This document shows positions 25,195 to 36,266 of a DNA stretch of 64,000 nucleotides, piece after piece. The notes under the pieces were generated by a model that had not been told where the DNA came from, ran no database searches, and saw only the letters and a list, made by a program, of their open reading frames with translations. The DNA lies in the NCBI GenBank assembly GCA_026874595.1, contig CM049306.1:25845519-25909518 (forward strand), in the 5' to 3' direction. Position numbers and translations under genes: made by a program. Each line of letters opens with the position of its first letter. Position 1 is the first letter of the stretch. This stretch comes from Sipunculus nudus. Lineage: Eukaryota > Annelida > Sipuncula > Golfingiida > Sipunculidae.

Positions 25195-25390
25195 TTTTAC
25201 CGGCGTCTGTGGTCTGTAAAGCGCACCATACCCAGCAGAGCACAGGTCGAGAGTTCGAGTATCAACCGAGGTGCCGTGAAATCTTTCAAGAGCTCTTTCG
25301 ATAACGAAAAGGCTGTGTCTCCCTCACAGGCGAATGCAATTTGGGGGGTTCCTCGGTGTAATGACCCAGCAGTTTAATAACGGAAAGACT
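25195..25390 (+). mobile_element. tRNA-derived SINE fragment
   Basis: Plus-strand copy of the family at 20687-21097. It has a GGCGTCTGTGGTC head, a degenerate B-box GAGTTCGAGTATC, and the shared body GGGGGTTCCTCGGTGTAATG followed by ACCCAGCA. The head has an insertion between the boxes. Confidence 0.65.
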
Positions 25391-25649
25391 CCGTTATTGA
25401 AATATTTGGATACTATCTTAATATATTGAGTAAATCACAAGGCTGTTCATTAAACTCCTCAATTTTTTAATTGGAAAATAAATCAATGGGATTATTAAAT
25501 AATCTAATTGCTAGGGAATAAAGAAGAAATTGAAAAATGAACATTAATTACGAATAAATGGGAAAGAAATGGATAAAAAGAGAGAAATTTCAGCTCAATG
25601 AGAGGGCGCGCGCCGCGGCCGCTCCCCTCTGGATCCGCCACTGAAAATG

Positions 25650-27400
25650 ACAAATTCAGGCGGATACAGTATTTTTTTGCAGGGAAGGGTCAACGAGTGT
25701 CATGCATAAAAAATGTCTAAAAAAAAGGTCGTTGGTTAAGAGCAGGGGGGAGGTCTCGACCCCCAAAACCCCCCAGTCATGCATAAGATTTGTCTAAAAA
25801 AACCGACCCCCCCCCCCCCCCCCCCGGATCCGCGCCTGCAATAAATATTTAATCAAACGAAAAACAGAAAAAATTAACATCACTGAGCCTGGACAAACAC
25901 CTGAGACACTGAAATTTACAAGACACGATTAACTGATTTCCGGTGCCTCGATACACCTGCATGCACTTAGTGCTACAAACAAGTACTGTCTTCTATCATG
26001 TTTTCAAGTCGAATATAAGAAGATAATATAAAACGTATTCAACTCTTTGCTTTGCGAAATTTTGTAACCAAGAATCGCCTTTTCAAAAAATACTGTCAGT
26101 TACCATCATTAATGGGTTATAGAATTGTATATCTAGCAATAATATTTTTATAATTGTACATTTGCAGTCTCTATAGAGTATAGTTCATTCCGGCTTCAAT
26201 GTACAGAACGTTAAAGAACACACAACAGTGTTCATATTTGCCGACTCCTTACACTAACAGTACAGTGGCGTCATTTTATCTTCTCGGAGTGGGAGGGCTA
26301 TCAATGTTTGGACAAATTTATCATTATTATAATATATATATATTACAATTATGAATAAGGTTTAAAAATAAGATATTAAGTTTCCCGTATAGGTTATTTC
26401 TTAACTAATAAGTTTAGATATATAATATATCATTATAGTTGACACAGAAATGAAACAAAAACTTGTAATTCTTTTTATTTTGTATTTCATTTCCAATATA
26501 TAAATATTATTCTCTGATAAGAAGGAGGATGACAACACTGACCAATCCCCCCCCCCCCACGCAAAAAAATCAAAATTTTTGATGCGGGGGTTTAAAATTG
26601 ATGCGGGCGGTGCCTGAGAACCATACCTTTTATTTTTTTTTTGCCTAACCGCCCTGATATTTTGGCGTAAAATAAAGGTGTTGTTGCAGAATTGTTTATA
26701 AATCTTTGGAGTTTGAGGATATTTGTACCGAGTTTTCAGCCTTTTGATTGTATTTAAATGTAGGGGATTTTGCCAGAGATGTTTCCTTATAGTGATTTGG
26801 GTTCAAGTTTCACCTATAACTATAATAAATTTATTCCAGCATTACTTGTTGGATGGGCAGAATTTCCTGAAATTTTGCATGTCGACAGATTTGAATCGCC
26901 GATAGATGCTTCTTTTTTATTGAGAACATATTATTTTATATCAGGGTGACATGGATAAGCATGGAATTCTTTGGATGAATTGTCTTGAAAATTAAGATAT
27001 TAAACAGCTTGATTTTGTTTACAAAATGACATGATGACGATGATGACGATATGATCCCTCGTTTTTGCGCAATGTACTCATCCGTTTATATGTATGTTAT
27101 CTATACAGATAAATGAATCACAAATACTGGATTTTCAGGGGCGGACACAGAATCTCAGAAAAGGGGGTGCCCAGCACACTGGAAGAACAAGTGTGCCTGG
27201 TAGGGCAGGTAGCTTTACTCTCGCATGTATACATATAGGGAAGACAAGGACACCTGACGCAAAACCTGGGTCTGCATTTTGGTGTTGAGTGTATAGTATT
27301 ATTATTCTATTTCCCTTATTGTTTGTGGTCGAAAAAGAGTTCCCCTGTGAAGACCTACTCCGCCCCTTATGTTTGCATATACGTACATATACGGATCACA
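25650..27400. other. Gene-free, patchwork of repeat ends
   Basis: Contains poly(C) at 25806-25825 beside GGATCCGCGCCTG (a hAT-type end), the dispersed repeat at 26572-26650, and a CAGGGGCGGACACAG hAT-type left end near 27136. No gene seen. Confidence 0.5.
26572..26650 (+). repeat. Dispersed repeat fragment, second copy
   Basis: Matches 18125-18225 over TTTTGATGCGGGGG, GATGCGGGCGGTGCCTGAG and ACCATACCTTT. Confidence 0.75.
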
Positions 27401-27419
27401 CATCATGATGTTGAGGAAA

Positions 27420-29045
27420 GTGATTATAACCTAACGTTTGGAAGGAACATTATGAAAATAAGGACAGTGAAAGAGAAACGGTGGGAATATTTAATTTCGG
27501 GGAATTTTAATTTCATATGCTAAAAGATAATGTAGACGTGAAAAGCTAACACTAAAAAGTTAGAGGAACGATTCAAGAATGAAAATTCAATTCGTACAAC
27601 AGAAAGGACCAAAATAAGATGAAATCAAATATATCGAGAAATTGAACAGCATTATGAGAGAAAAGTCGATGGCTCCATAATAAGACCTAGAATTACATGG
27701 TTTAAGGAGAGGCCGCGTTATTCAAAGTATTGTATAAATTTGGAAAGGAAAAATAAGAGCAAAACAAACAAAAGACAATTGTTGTGTAATGGGAGAATAA
27801 TAACAGACCAACCAAAAATTATAATAGAATTGAAAAAATTTTATGAATAAAAGTACACCTGTTCTGGTATTTTCTGGAAGACAAAGAGTGCATTCAACCA
27901 CTGTCAGAGTATTACCCAAATCCTATCATCTATGCAGGCAGATAGTTGTGATGGGCTGATTTAAGAAAAACCGGACTTTCAACGTAGAAACACATGAAAA
28001 ACTAGAATGAGGTTTTTTATGCAATGAAAAATAGATATGTCTCCCCTCCCTATGGGACTCCCATCCCCAAAATTGAGGAGAAAAAATACGAACTACTTCA
28101 AAAGTCAAAGCATTCACATATAATTTGTATTCCGGCTGATTTGACCTTGAAGATGAAGGTCAAGGTCACCTGTTTTAGAACATTTCTGAGATTTTGGTAG
28201 AAACATTTCACAAGTCGAATTTCGTGAAAATATACTGAGTGGTTCAAAAGCTAAAGCGTTCACCAATAACTTCTATTTTGACTGTTCGGAACTTGCAGAT
28301 CCAGGTCAAGGTCACCAGTTTCCGAACTTGGTTGAAATCATTAGTGTTTCAAATTTGAGGGGAAAAAAATATGCGAAACGTTAAAATTTATGGGGTTCTC
28401 AATTAATCACTATTTAGGCCTAAATGACCTTGATGATGAAGATCAAGGTCACGAGTTTTCAAAATCGTGTGAGATATTAATTTAAATTTCAAATTTCATG
28501 AAAAACTGTTGAGTCGTTCAAAAGTAATCGCGTACAATAGAAATGAACCAAACGAATACGGACGACGACGACAGCCAAAACACTATGTCTCTCCCTATGG
28601 TAGGGGAGACATTTTAATAAAACTCCTGGGAATGATGGATTGCCAAAAGAATTATATATGAATTTTTTTATCTCGTCGGGAAGGAGAGTAAGTTAACTTC
28701 TAGTCAGAGGCAAGCAGTAGTTAGTATGATAGAAAAAAAGGTAAAAATATTCGTCTAATATCATGATGGCGACTAAAAAGTTTGTAAATGTCGATTATAA
28801 GATATTGAGTAAAATATTATCAGGCCCCTTAAAAGATGTCCTTCCCAATCTGATTAATGAGGACCAAACGGCCTTTGCTCCCGGGAGAAACATTTGCGAA
28901 ACGAACCGTTGAATATGTGATATTTTAGATTATTGTATCAAATCAAATAAACCTGATACCTTGTTTGCAATCTACTTTGCTGCTACTTTCGACTCAATGG
29001 ATCATAACTTTATTTTCAATATTTTGCTTATAACCACTAGGCCAC
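27420..29045 (+). pseudogene. Tx1/L1-like LINE reverse transcriptase fragment
   Basis: Fragments in order: ITWFKERPRYSKY and ITDQPKI (27700-27815), CDGLI (near 27950), KTPGNDGLPKELY (near 28622), VNVDYKILSKIL and DQTAFAPGRNI (28785-28900), ending IYFAATFDSMDH (near 28970-29000). These are the RT fingers-to-palm blocks of L1/Tx1 LINEs. The first catalytic Asp position reads Tyr, there are stops, and the rest of the palm is missing. Interrupted by the repeat at 28038-28611. Confidence 0.82.
28038..28611 (+). mobile_element. Tandem-core element E with TGTCTCC ends
   Basis: Left end TGTCTCCCCTCCCTATGGG and right end with hairpin TGTCTCTCCCTA-tgg-TAGGGGAGACA; the right part holds GTCGTCGTCGTCC on the minus strand. 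The core has three TCAAGGTCA blocks at 28160, 28306 and 28443, about 140 bp apart. It lies inside a LINE coding region whose translation resumes on the other side. Confidence 0.75.
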
Positions 29046-29062
29046 GTCCCACTACTGTATAT

Positions 29063-29385
29063 TGACACAATGTGGTAATGAACAGTCCAATTGTATATAA
29101 TGTCCGGCGGGTCACAGTTTATGTGTCAAAGTAATGTTTATAATAATATAGCGTTCGTTCAGATGTTCCGTTGTCCGGAGGGCGCAGCGGGAGAAACTCG
29201 ACCAGATTACGTCCGTGCAGACACGAGGGTACATCCAAAACTGGTGGGCTGGCGGGGTGGGGTCCGGAGGCGGGAAACCCCGCATGGCAGTAACTGATAG
29301 CTTGCGAGAGGGCTCGCATGACTGGTATTGATATTTCGCGAGAGGACTCGCAAACTGGAGCTATTTTATTGTACTTCTTATTACA
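29063..29385 (-). repeat. 3' LTR (minus orientation)
   Basis: 323 bp, TG...CA, preceded on the minus strand by a purine-rich tract at 29386-29400. Confidence 0.93.
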
Positions 29386-29400
29386 CTGCCCCCTTCCTGC
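29386..29400 (-). other. Polypurine tract
   Basis: Minus strand GCAGGAAGGGGGCAG directly upstream of the 3' LTR; the usual plus-strand primer position. Confidence 0.75.
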
Positions 29401-29424
29401 TGTGCTGAGTCCCTTCAGCACTCA

Positions 29425-30210
29425 CTAATCCTGTTGAACGGTTATGTTACAAATTCTGACGGGAATATGTGGCGCAGTATTGACTAAGGTACTGGCAATG
29501 TAGATTTTATCCCTATTTGTAACGGGTTCCATTACCGCCTCTCGACCTTCTACAATTCGGTTTACTGATCCAGTGACAAGGTATTCCATCCCTGGTTCCA
29601 GATGTAGTTTTTCAGTAAGGCACACATTTGCGATATCAAATGACCTTCCCTTTTCGAGTATTACTCGACTGGGTAAAGGTTTCCCCTTGATGAACACACT
29701 CCCTCGCGCTTGGATGGTTATATCAGCCTCTTGTAATAGATCAAGTCCCAAGAGGACATCATCGCGAATGGGTGCCACATACACATTCCATTCTATCTTG
29801 GTGGTCCCCAACTGAAACGTCATACATATTCCCTTCTTGGCTTTCATGATGTTATCTTTCTCAGAATTTGTCAATAAAACTGTCTCACCACTACTTTCAC
29901 GCTTGCCATGCGTGCATAATTTGAAAAACTCTTCGGATACAACAGTCACTTCTGCGCCGGTGTCTACTGTAGCATCAACTTCATTATCATTGATCAGTAA
30001 GGGGAGGAGAATGGTTGGTCCATGGCGTTCTGTTCTCCCAATGCTGATCAAGAGGCCCTCTTCATGAATGGATGAGTCATTTCCGGCCAGATCCGTGTGT
30101 ACAGATCTGGCCTCTGTTAGTTTTCCGAAGGTGTGTGGCACAGGGGGGTCGGAGTGCGTTGCCTGGGACAATCCCTTTGGTAATGTCCTTGTTGACCACA
30201 GCGAAAGCAC
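29425..30210 (-). CDS. pro: Retrotransposon aspartic protease, end of truncated pol
   Basis: 261-residue open frame in the -1 frame relative to gag, so protease is presumably made by frameshifting. Catalytic motif VDTGAEV has Asp83; the family's second conserved block DVLLGLDLL lies at 150-158. Protease would begin near residue 52; residues before that include the overlap with gag. The ORF stops after HIPVRICNI, a linker that in complete gypsy-like elements precedes reverse transcriptase, so pol looks cut just after protease. Confidence 0.88.
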   Translation of the reverse strand: MLSLWSTRTLPKGLSQATHSDPPVPHTFGKLTEARSVHTDLAGNDSSIHEEGLLISIGRTERHGPTILLPLLINDNEVDATVDTGAEVTVVSEEFFKLCTHGKRESSGETVLLTNSEKDNIMKAKKGICMTFQLGTTKIEWNVYVAPIRDDVLLGLDLLQEADITIQARGSVFIKGKPLPSRVILEKGRSFDIANVCLTEKLHLEPGMEYLVTGSVNRIVEGREAVMEPVTNRDKIYIASTLVNTAPHIPVRICNITVQQD

Positions 30211-31790
30211 TCCACCTCCCGTAAGTTCTTTGGGCTCGGGGTCCTGGATCGACTGGCAAATGGGCTGGGACTTCTCCTAGCGCCATTGTTCCTGGAATCC
30301 TGACCTTTCATATCCCGGCCATGGTTGTGCGACAGCTTTTCCTCTATTTTCGCCCACAGATGTTTCATTTTGTGATCCAGGCTTTCACTCAGGGTCTCGT
30401 TTATTTTTTGAAACCCTGCATCCAGCTTCCTCCGGAGACTATTCTCAGAGGAATCGACCTCTTCCGTTGCCTGGTGTGGGTCTTCTGCCCAGGAGACACG
30501 TCGAGTACGACCTCGAACATTATCATGGGCCCTACCTATCGTCGCTTTGTAGTGATGCTGGTAAGCGTCGATGAGGTCAAGTGTTTCCGACAGGGTGGCT
30601 GGCCTTTGGTTCATTACATCATATGCCAGCCGGGCATTCTTGTACCCTCGCAGGAAGTAGTCTGCGGCGAGTTGTTCTTGCATCGCGAGGTCCACTCCCT
30701 GGTAAGCTATGCTAACCATACGTCGCACCTCTTCTGCGTACTCTGCCGTGCTTTCACTCCCTTGTCGGTATTCGTCCAACTTGTGCCTTGCAGTTGAGGG
30801 GGGTTCCCGGCGACCGAACCTTTGAGCCAAGTACTGACGGAGTTGTTCGTACTCCTCTGGAATTCCCCCTGGCAATAGGCTTATGTATCGCAGGGCACTC
30901 CCACGTAAACTTTCTTGCAGTCGGTCTGCCTTCTCATATGGACCCCATTCATACCGTCGAGCTGTTCTCTCGAAGGACATGATGAAGGCCTCCCAGTCAT
31001 CCTTACCATCGAACATTGGTAATTTTGCTCTTGGTGGTTCATTTCTCGGAGTATGTGTCTCGATACCCCTTGTTCTGGTCTCATGATCATGAGCTCTGGC
31101 ACGTTCTCGAGGCCTTGGGCGTCGAGGGCCAGCCGCTCTTTCTCTTTGCTCAATGACCCGAAGCTGCCGCTCAAGGTCATTGTCAGTTCTGAGTGGTGGG
31201 GGCATGTCGTCATTCAGGCCATGGAACCCGTACGGATCTCTCACAGTAGTGGTCATCCGACCTCTTGTTGGAGATCTTAGGTCCGGATTTGGCCCAACTT
31301 GATCCTCCATGTTAGCCGGAACAGACCTCCGCTGGTCTGTGTCTCGTCTTCCATGGACCCGATCAGGATGTTCCCGATCGGCGCGTATTTCAGAACAGTA
31401 AGGTCGGAGAAACGTAGGTTCTTGGGGCGTTTGGAGATCTGGGGCAGCGGCACCTAGTGGCTCTCGTTCATGGTCTTCAGGGCGAGGGCCTTCTGGAGGC
31501 GCTTGTGACGATAGTTGGAGGGCATCCAAACGGCTCAACATTGCAGCCTGAGTTTCCTGGAGCAATGCTGTTTGTCGCTCCTGGGCTTGTCGTTGCCCCT
31601 CCATTATCTGCCTAAGAGCAAGCAGGACATCTGCCATACCGGTTTCTAGCTCACCGCCTACTGCCTGGTCATGAGCACCACCCTCTGCTGCTGCCTCCTG
31701 GTGGGCTGATGAATGATCATCATGGGTATTGTCCTGTTTCCGGTGTTTTCCCCCTGGCATTTTGATTATTATTACTGACGATCGAAACAC
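30117..31790 (-). CDS. gag: Retrotransposon Gag
   Basis: 557 codons; the in-frame ATG at residue 11 (MPGGKHRKQ) is the likelier start. The N-terminal third is Gln/Glu/Arg/Pro-rich. A gag-like helical region spans about residues 250-430 (LPMFDGKDDWEAFIMSFE, then a YEQLRQYLAQRF and EYAEEVRRM pattern typical of retrotransposon gag). One CCHC zinc knuckle, CFRCGQQGHYQRDC, lies at residues 528-541. It overlaps the protease ORF by 94 bases. It would form the particle that packages the element RNA. Intact, with no stop or frameshift, in line with a young insertion. Confidence 0.9.
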   Translation of the reverse strand: MFRSSVIIIKMPGGKHRKQDNTHDDHSSAHQEAAAEGGAHDQAVGGELETGMADVLLALRQIMEGQRQAQERQTALLQETQAAMLSRLDALQLSSQAPPEGPRPEDHEREPLGAAAPDLQTPQEPTFLRPYCSEIRADREHPDRVHGRRDTDQRRSVPANMEDQVGPNPDLRSPTRGRMTTTVRDPYGFHGLNDDMPPPLRTDNDLERQLRVIEQRERAAGPRRPRPRERARAHDHETRTRGIETHTPRNEPPRAKLPMFDGKDDWEAFIMSFERTARRYEWGPYEKADRLQESLRGSALRYISLLPGGIPEEYEQLRQYLAQRFGRREPPSTARHKLDEYRQGSESTAEYAEEVRRMVSIAYQGVDLAMQEQLAADYFLRGYKNARLAYDVMNQRPATLSETLDLIDAYQHHYKATIGRAHDNVRGRTRRVSWAEDPHQATEEVDSSENSLRRKLDAGFQKINETLSESLDHKMKHLWAKIEEKLSHNHGRDMKGQDSRNNGARRSPSPFASRSRTPSPKNLREVECFRCGQQGHYQRDCPRQRTPTPLCHTPSEN

Positions 31791-33538
31791 TCACTGTTGC
31801 TCACTGTTGCATGCCAAAGTCGCCAATCAAAAATATAAAATTTTACTTGGTTGCTTTACAATACTAATGATGGAATTAATAAAGAGTGTTGATTTATTTA
31901 TTGACGGAATTTCTTCAAGTTTGATTTTACTTGCGCACTACAGTGCTATTACCCAACAAATATACTTGTTACTGGATGATGTGAATGACGCCAAACGGTC
32001 AACTGAGTGCACTGAACGATGTATTCAGCAGGGAGTGAACATGAAACAATTCACTCGAGGGAAAGCACAGAATAGCACATATAAGCAACCGTAAGGATTT
32101 TGTAGATGTCAAATTATCAATTTTTCAAGAAATGAAGACGAATAAATAAAAGTGAATAAATCAATAAAATCAATTAATCAAAAAAATAATGAACTAATTA
32201 AAATTAATCAATCTATTCAGATCAATTCAATTCAATTAATTTATGCAAAATCATTCAATTAAACATTTAAAAATTAAATCATCCAATCTAAACAATCAAT
32301 CTAAAATCAATAAATCGATTAATTAAAAATTAATCAATCAGATCCAATTAATTGATCAAAAATCAATCGAACAATAACTTATTCACATCAATCTAATGAA
32401 CCAATCCAAGATCAATCAATCATTTAATTTAAATTTTAATTAATCAACCTAAAATTAATCGATCAATCAACTATTTCCAATCAATCTAATTAGTTAATTC
32501 AAGAACAATTAACCAATTAAGCAAAGATTAATTAATCCAATTAATTAATGCAATTCATAATCAACAAATTTCAGCCGAATTCAGTTTGATTAATCAATAA
32601 AAAATCAATCAAATCAATCAAATAATCAACTGATCAAAGCTAATTTACACAATCAAATTTATTCACTATCGATCAACTTTTTGTCCTCTAAAGAGGAAGG
32701 TCCGCACGTCACAGCGAGTCTAACGTTACAATGTTTCTGTGTGCGGTTTCGCCAGGGGAGGGGGCGGTCGTACCGAGTAATGTCAACACAGTAATCTCGT
32801 TAACTCGCACTTTCCAGTGCCGGAAGGCAGATCTCACGCTTTTGTATACAACAGACGCAGTCCAAGTAACCTTTGACACGGCCCGACGTACGAACAGTCA
32901 CTTGTCTCAGAAATGTCGGGGCCGTTAAGTACTATAGTACCGTTATCTCGTCTACGCTGAACTTGGCTGCGTATGGCCTTCGCGGTGTGCTGTGTATCGT
33001 CGCCGGCCCTTCGCCTGCAGGTCAGACGGCTGTCCAACGTCTCACTGATTGTTTTTGTCAGGACAGAATGTTGATGACAGCGAGTTTGCTTCTCGCGTTA
33101 ACTTGAAGCTAGCGGAATGTTGATACCCCTGCCGTACACTTCACAAAGCCCGTTATATCCACTGAGTGCTTAGTATCGTTTGTTTTAGGTCCCAGAATTA
33201 TATCAGATTTAACTTTTTATTATAAATGTACAACGGTGGCGAGATATTGGCCAACACTAATGAAACTTTATGGCAGATATACCCCCGTTAGGGCGAGTTT
33301 TCATGCAGCTGTATCAGTAGCTTTAGTCCGTTCAGCGAATGATTTTTCGCTGCTGGAGCTTTAATCACTTGTTACGTCTCGCGAAATTAATTCGCAAGTT
33401 GTTTCGTAGCGAACGATTTCGCTTAAGAAGCTTTATAAATATGGTGATATAAACTTCTCATGCAAAAGTAGACTTCTACTCACCAGGTCGCTGGCCTACC
33501 GTTGATTTCTTTTTATATTTCCTGAGATTATTTGATCA
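31791..33538 (-). other. LTR element leader
   Basis: Untranslated leader of 1.75 kb between primer site and gag. It contains a 550-bp TTGATT-rich low-complexity stretch (32110-32665) and a more GC-rich part (32690-33120). Packaging signals would be expected here but cannot be read off. Confidence 0.6.
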
Positions 33539-33555
33539 CCCCACTCCTGGTACCA
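33539..33555 (-). other. tRNA-Leu-type primer binding site
   Basis: The plus strand reads CCCCACTCCTGGTACCA, 2 bases from the LTR. This equals the 3' end of an animal tRNA-Leu(UAA) including CCA, so the minus-strand RNA could prime reverse transcription there. tRNA identity is from memory. Confidence 0.75.
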
Positions 33556-33557
33556 GT

Positions 33558-33880
33558 TGACACAATGTGGTAATGAACAGTCCAATTGTATATAATGTCC
33601 GGCGGGTCACAGTTTATGTGTCAAAGTAATGTTTATAATAATATAGCGTTCGTTCAGATGTTCCGTTGTCCGGAGGGCGCAGCGGGAGAAACTCGACCAG
33701 ATTACGTCCGTGCAGACACGAGGGTACATCCAAAACTGGTGGGCTGGCGGGGTGGGGTCCGGAGGCGGGAAACCCCGCATGGCAGTAACTGATAGCTTGC
33801 GAGAGGGCTCGCATGACTGGTATTGATATTTCGCGAGAGGACTCGCAAACTGGAGCTATTTTATTGTACTTCTTATTACA
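33558..33880 (-). repeat. 5' LTR (minus orientation)
   Basis: 323 bp, identical by eye to 29063-29385. Contains a TATATA-like block near 33588. The 68-codon open frame on the plus strand within it is duplicated only because the LTR is. Confidence 0.93.
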
Positions 33881-33884
33881 ATAT

Positions 33885-35640
33885 GCTATCTTTGTTCTGG
33901 TGTATTCAGGGTGCATGACATAAGCAGCACACTTGTAGACACTTGTGCAGTTTGTAGTGCACCTGCTACTTAGGAATATGGTAGATGAACCTTACCAATC
34001 AGCTGACATTGACTTTGCATTTCCTGTCGGTCTTAAAATACTACTTTTGATTACACAATGCAATTTTTTTTATAAATGTAGTACTTATATTTACTACATT
34101 TATTTGAAATAATTTATCACCATGTGCAACAAATTCAAATTTATAGATCGCACTGGGCCTTGCACATAAGATCAAAGAACCGATTGTTATAAAGTTGGAA
34201 TTGTCCGTGTTTTACCAGAAGAAAAAAGATCGTCCTGAAAAATCTATAAAAGATAATATTCAGGCATAGGTGAAACACAGTTGCTCGTAATATTCCAAAA
34301 TATGATGTAATAAACCGTCCTATAATAATAACATTCAGCAGTAATATTCAGAAATAGTATATTTCCATTAATGTGTGTTCACTTGATGAAGCGAGTGGTC
34401 TATGAAATACAAGTTTCCGAAACATTCTGCAGTAGGGAATGAAGCTGAGATAAGCTTATTTGTGCAAAAGTTGCCAGAGCACAGGAGCTGAGGCATCAAT
34501 CAACTCAACGAAAACTCAAACCAACTTTGTATTGAAATTTGATGTTATCAAGATAATGAATACAGAGTCTAGGCCTGGAACTTTAGGGTGTATATATTTT
34601 CCAACTTTGTGGTGTGAATTTGACTTTCTATCTTATCCGCCTTGCTCTTCCATTATCTTATCATACATCCAGGAAAGATCCGCTAACTTGAACAATGGCA
34701 GCACCGACCCCCGAAGTGTGATAAATCTGTTAAATATTTCTACTTATGCATGCATGTACTTCATAAATCTAACATGTGCGTAACGTTTGCAAATGAAAAC
34801 ATTTTATTGACCCCAACACATCATGCAAAGTTAACGTAACCCTATGGTAATGTACGAGTTCCATATAACAAAAACAGCATCACAGCAAAAAGCCCTGATA
34901 TTTAACGCCACCAATCTTCGTTTCGCCGGATACAATTATCACTATTCTTTTGTAATATCACTGTTTGTAATTTTCATAATACACTATGATGTCAATGATG
35001 AAACCTATTTTTGCAAAATAAAGATAGATACATCATATATTTATAGGAAAAGACCTTTTCGTTGTAAAAAAGGTATGACCATTTTGAGTAAATTATAAAT
35101 TGAAAACTGCACAGACAATTATTACACGAAAACCAGTTAATTTAAAATTTTGGCGTTCCATTTATCAGGATGCGTAGTCCTCGCGTGCCTCAAGCGGTTT
35201 TTTTTATTGAAGTAAAAATCGGTGCGCGAAGTAAATGTCGTGGTTGATGTTAAGCCAGCCGTGGCACTGAAACTTAAGCACAACGTGCGATTTGTCCATT
35301 TCAGGTGACTCGGGGTATACTCTGTGCGCTAGGAAAATGTTGACGATGGCGGTTGTTTTTTTTCTTCTTTTTTTTTTGTATTTCACATATTTTTGCCCCA
35401 GTATTCCAAATTCATCATCGATGTATTTTTTTTATTGATTTCCTACACAGTTACATATTTGTTACACATTTACACCTCTATATAACACTATATTTTAATA
35501 TATATATTACCAGAGTTTACCAATTACATAATTAGATTTTCCCACTTATACTTGTCACAATATATATCCCAACCGAACAGTATATCCATATTACATAAAA
35601 TAATGTTTGTTTCGTGCTTTTTTAACATATGTGTTGATTT
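33885..35640. other. No gene seen
   Basis: AT-rich, to the right of the LTR element; only short, family-less ORFs. Confidence 0.4.
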
Positions 35641-35649
35641 ATTATTGAC

Positions 35650-36219
35650 CATAAATTCTGTTATCGGTTGCAGTTTACAAAGGAATGACTAAGAGTCTTT
35701 TTAATACCAAATCTATCGCAATTTTCTGTATCCGTTTTCCCAATTTTCTTGAACAACACATTGGTAGGGTATATGCAATGTAATAATTTCCACTGCAAAA
35801 TAATAATTCTCGGGTCTGTATTGTGGTATGATAAGCCATATTCCATATTTCCTTCCATTAGAAATCATAATCTTTGTATAAATCCGTCCATTTTTTTTAA
35901 TTCCTCCACGTCTGAATTATTTATATAAGTTATTTCCTTATAATTTTTTAATTGTTTCCAAACTAGAATTTAAAATACACTTAACTATTTTTACCGCATG
36001 TCTTGTATTATTATATTCAAACATAAGCCGGGCTGAAGTAGTAACTTTCTTTTCAATATCAGAAAAAGGTATCGTTTAACCCTCTATGGCAAGAATATCA
36101 TTAACATTGCCTTTATCCAGTTGTCCAATAAATTGCCATTGTATGAAATGCAATCTTTGTACCATAAAAAACCACAATAATTTACTTTCAGGTTTGAGCA
36201 CATACTGCATTTCTTTATG

Positions 36220-36266
<47 letters not shown>

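Larger units (their letters stand above)
23452..25643. mobile_element. hAT-like element carrying nested insertions
   Basis: Inverted ends CAGTGGCGGATC (23452-23463) and GATCCGCCACTG (25632-25643). Flanks share AAAAT on both sides, but the full 8 bases expected for hAT do not match. The interior contains the A4 element, AT microsatellite and a SINE fragment, with no transposase seen. Confidence 0.55.
29063..33880 (-). mobile_element. LTR retrotransposon with gag and protease only
   Basis: Two 323-bp direct repeats (29063-29385, 33558-33880) with TG...CA ends and ATAT on both outer flanks (29059-29062, 33881-33884). On the minus strand the order is 5' LTR, primer site, 1.7-kb leader, gag, protease in the -1 frame, polypurine tract, 3' LTR. 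The LTRs read as identical, so insertion is recent. RT, RNase H and integrase are absent: only about 40 bases separate the protease ORF stop from the 3' LTR. Movement would need enzymes in trans from a full-length relative (inference). Confidence 0.92.

Noticed and set aside
29091-29297. 68-codon ORF duplicated exactly at 33586-33792
   Set aside because: It is duplicated because it lies in the two LTRs, not because it is a gene family.
29119-29421. 100-codon minus-strand ORF at the LTR
   Set aside because: Runs from the polypurine region into the LTR; no homologous motif and no plausible expression.
30321-30797. 158-codon plus-strand ORF
   Set aside because: Antisense shadow of gag.
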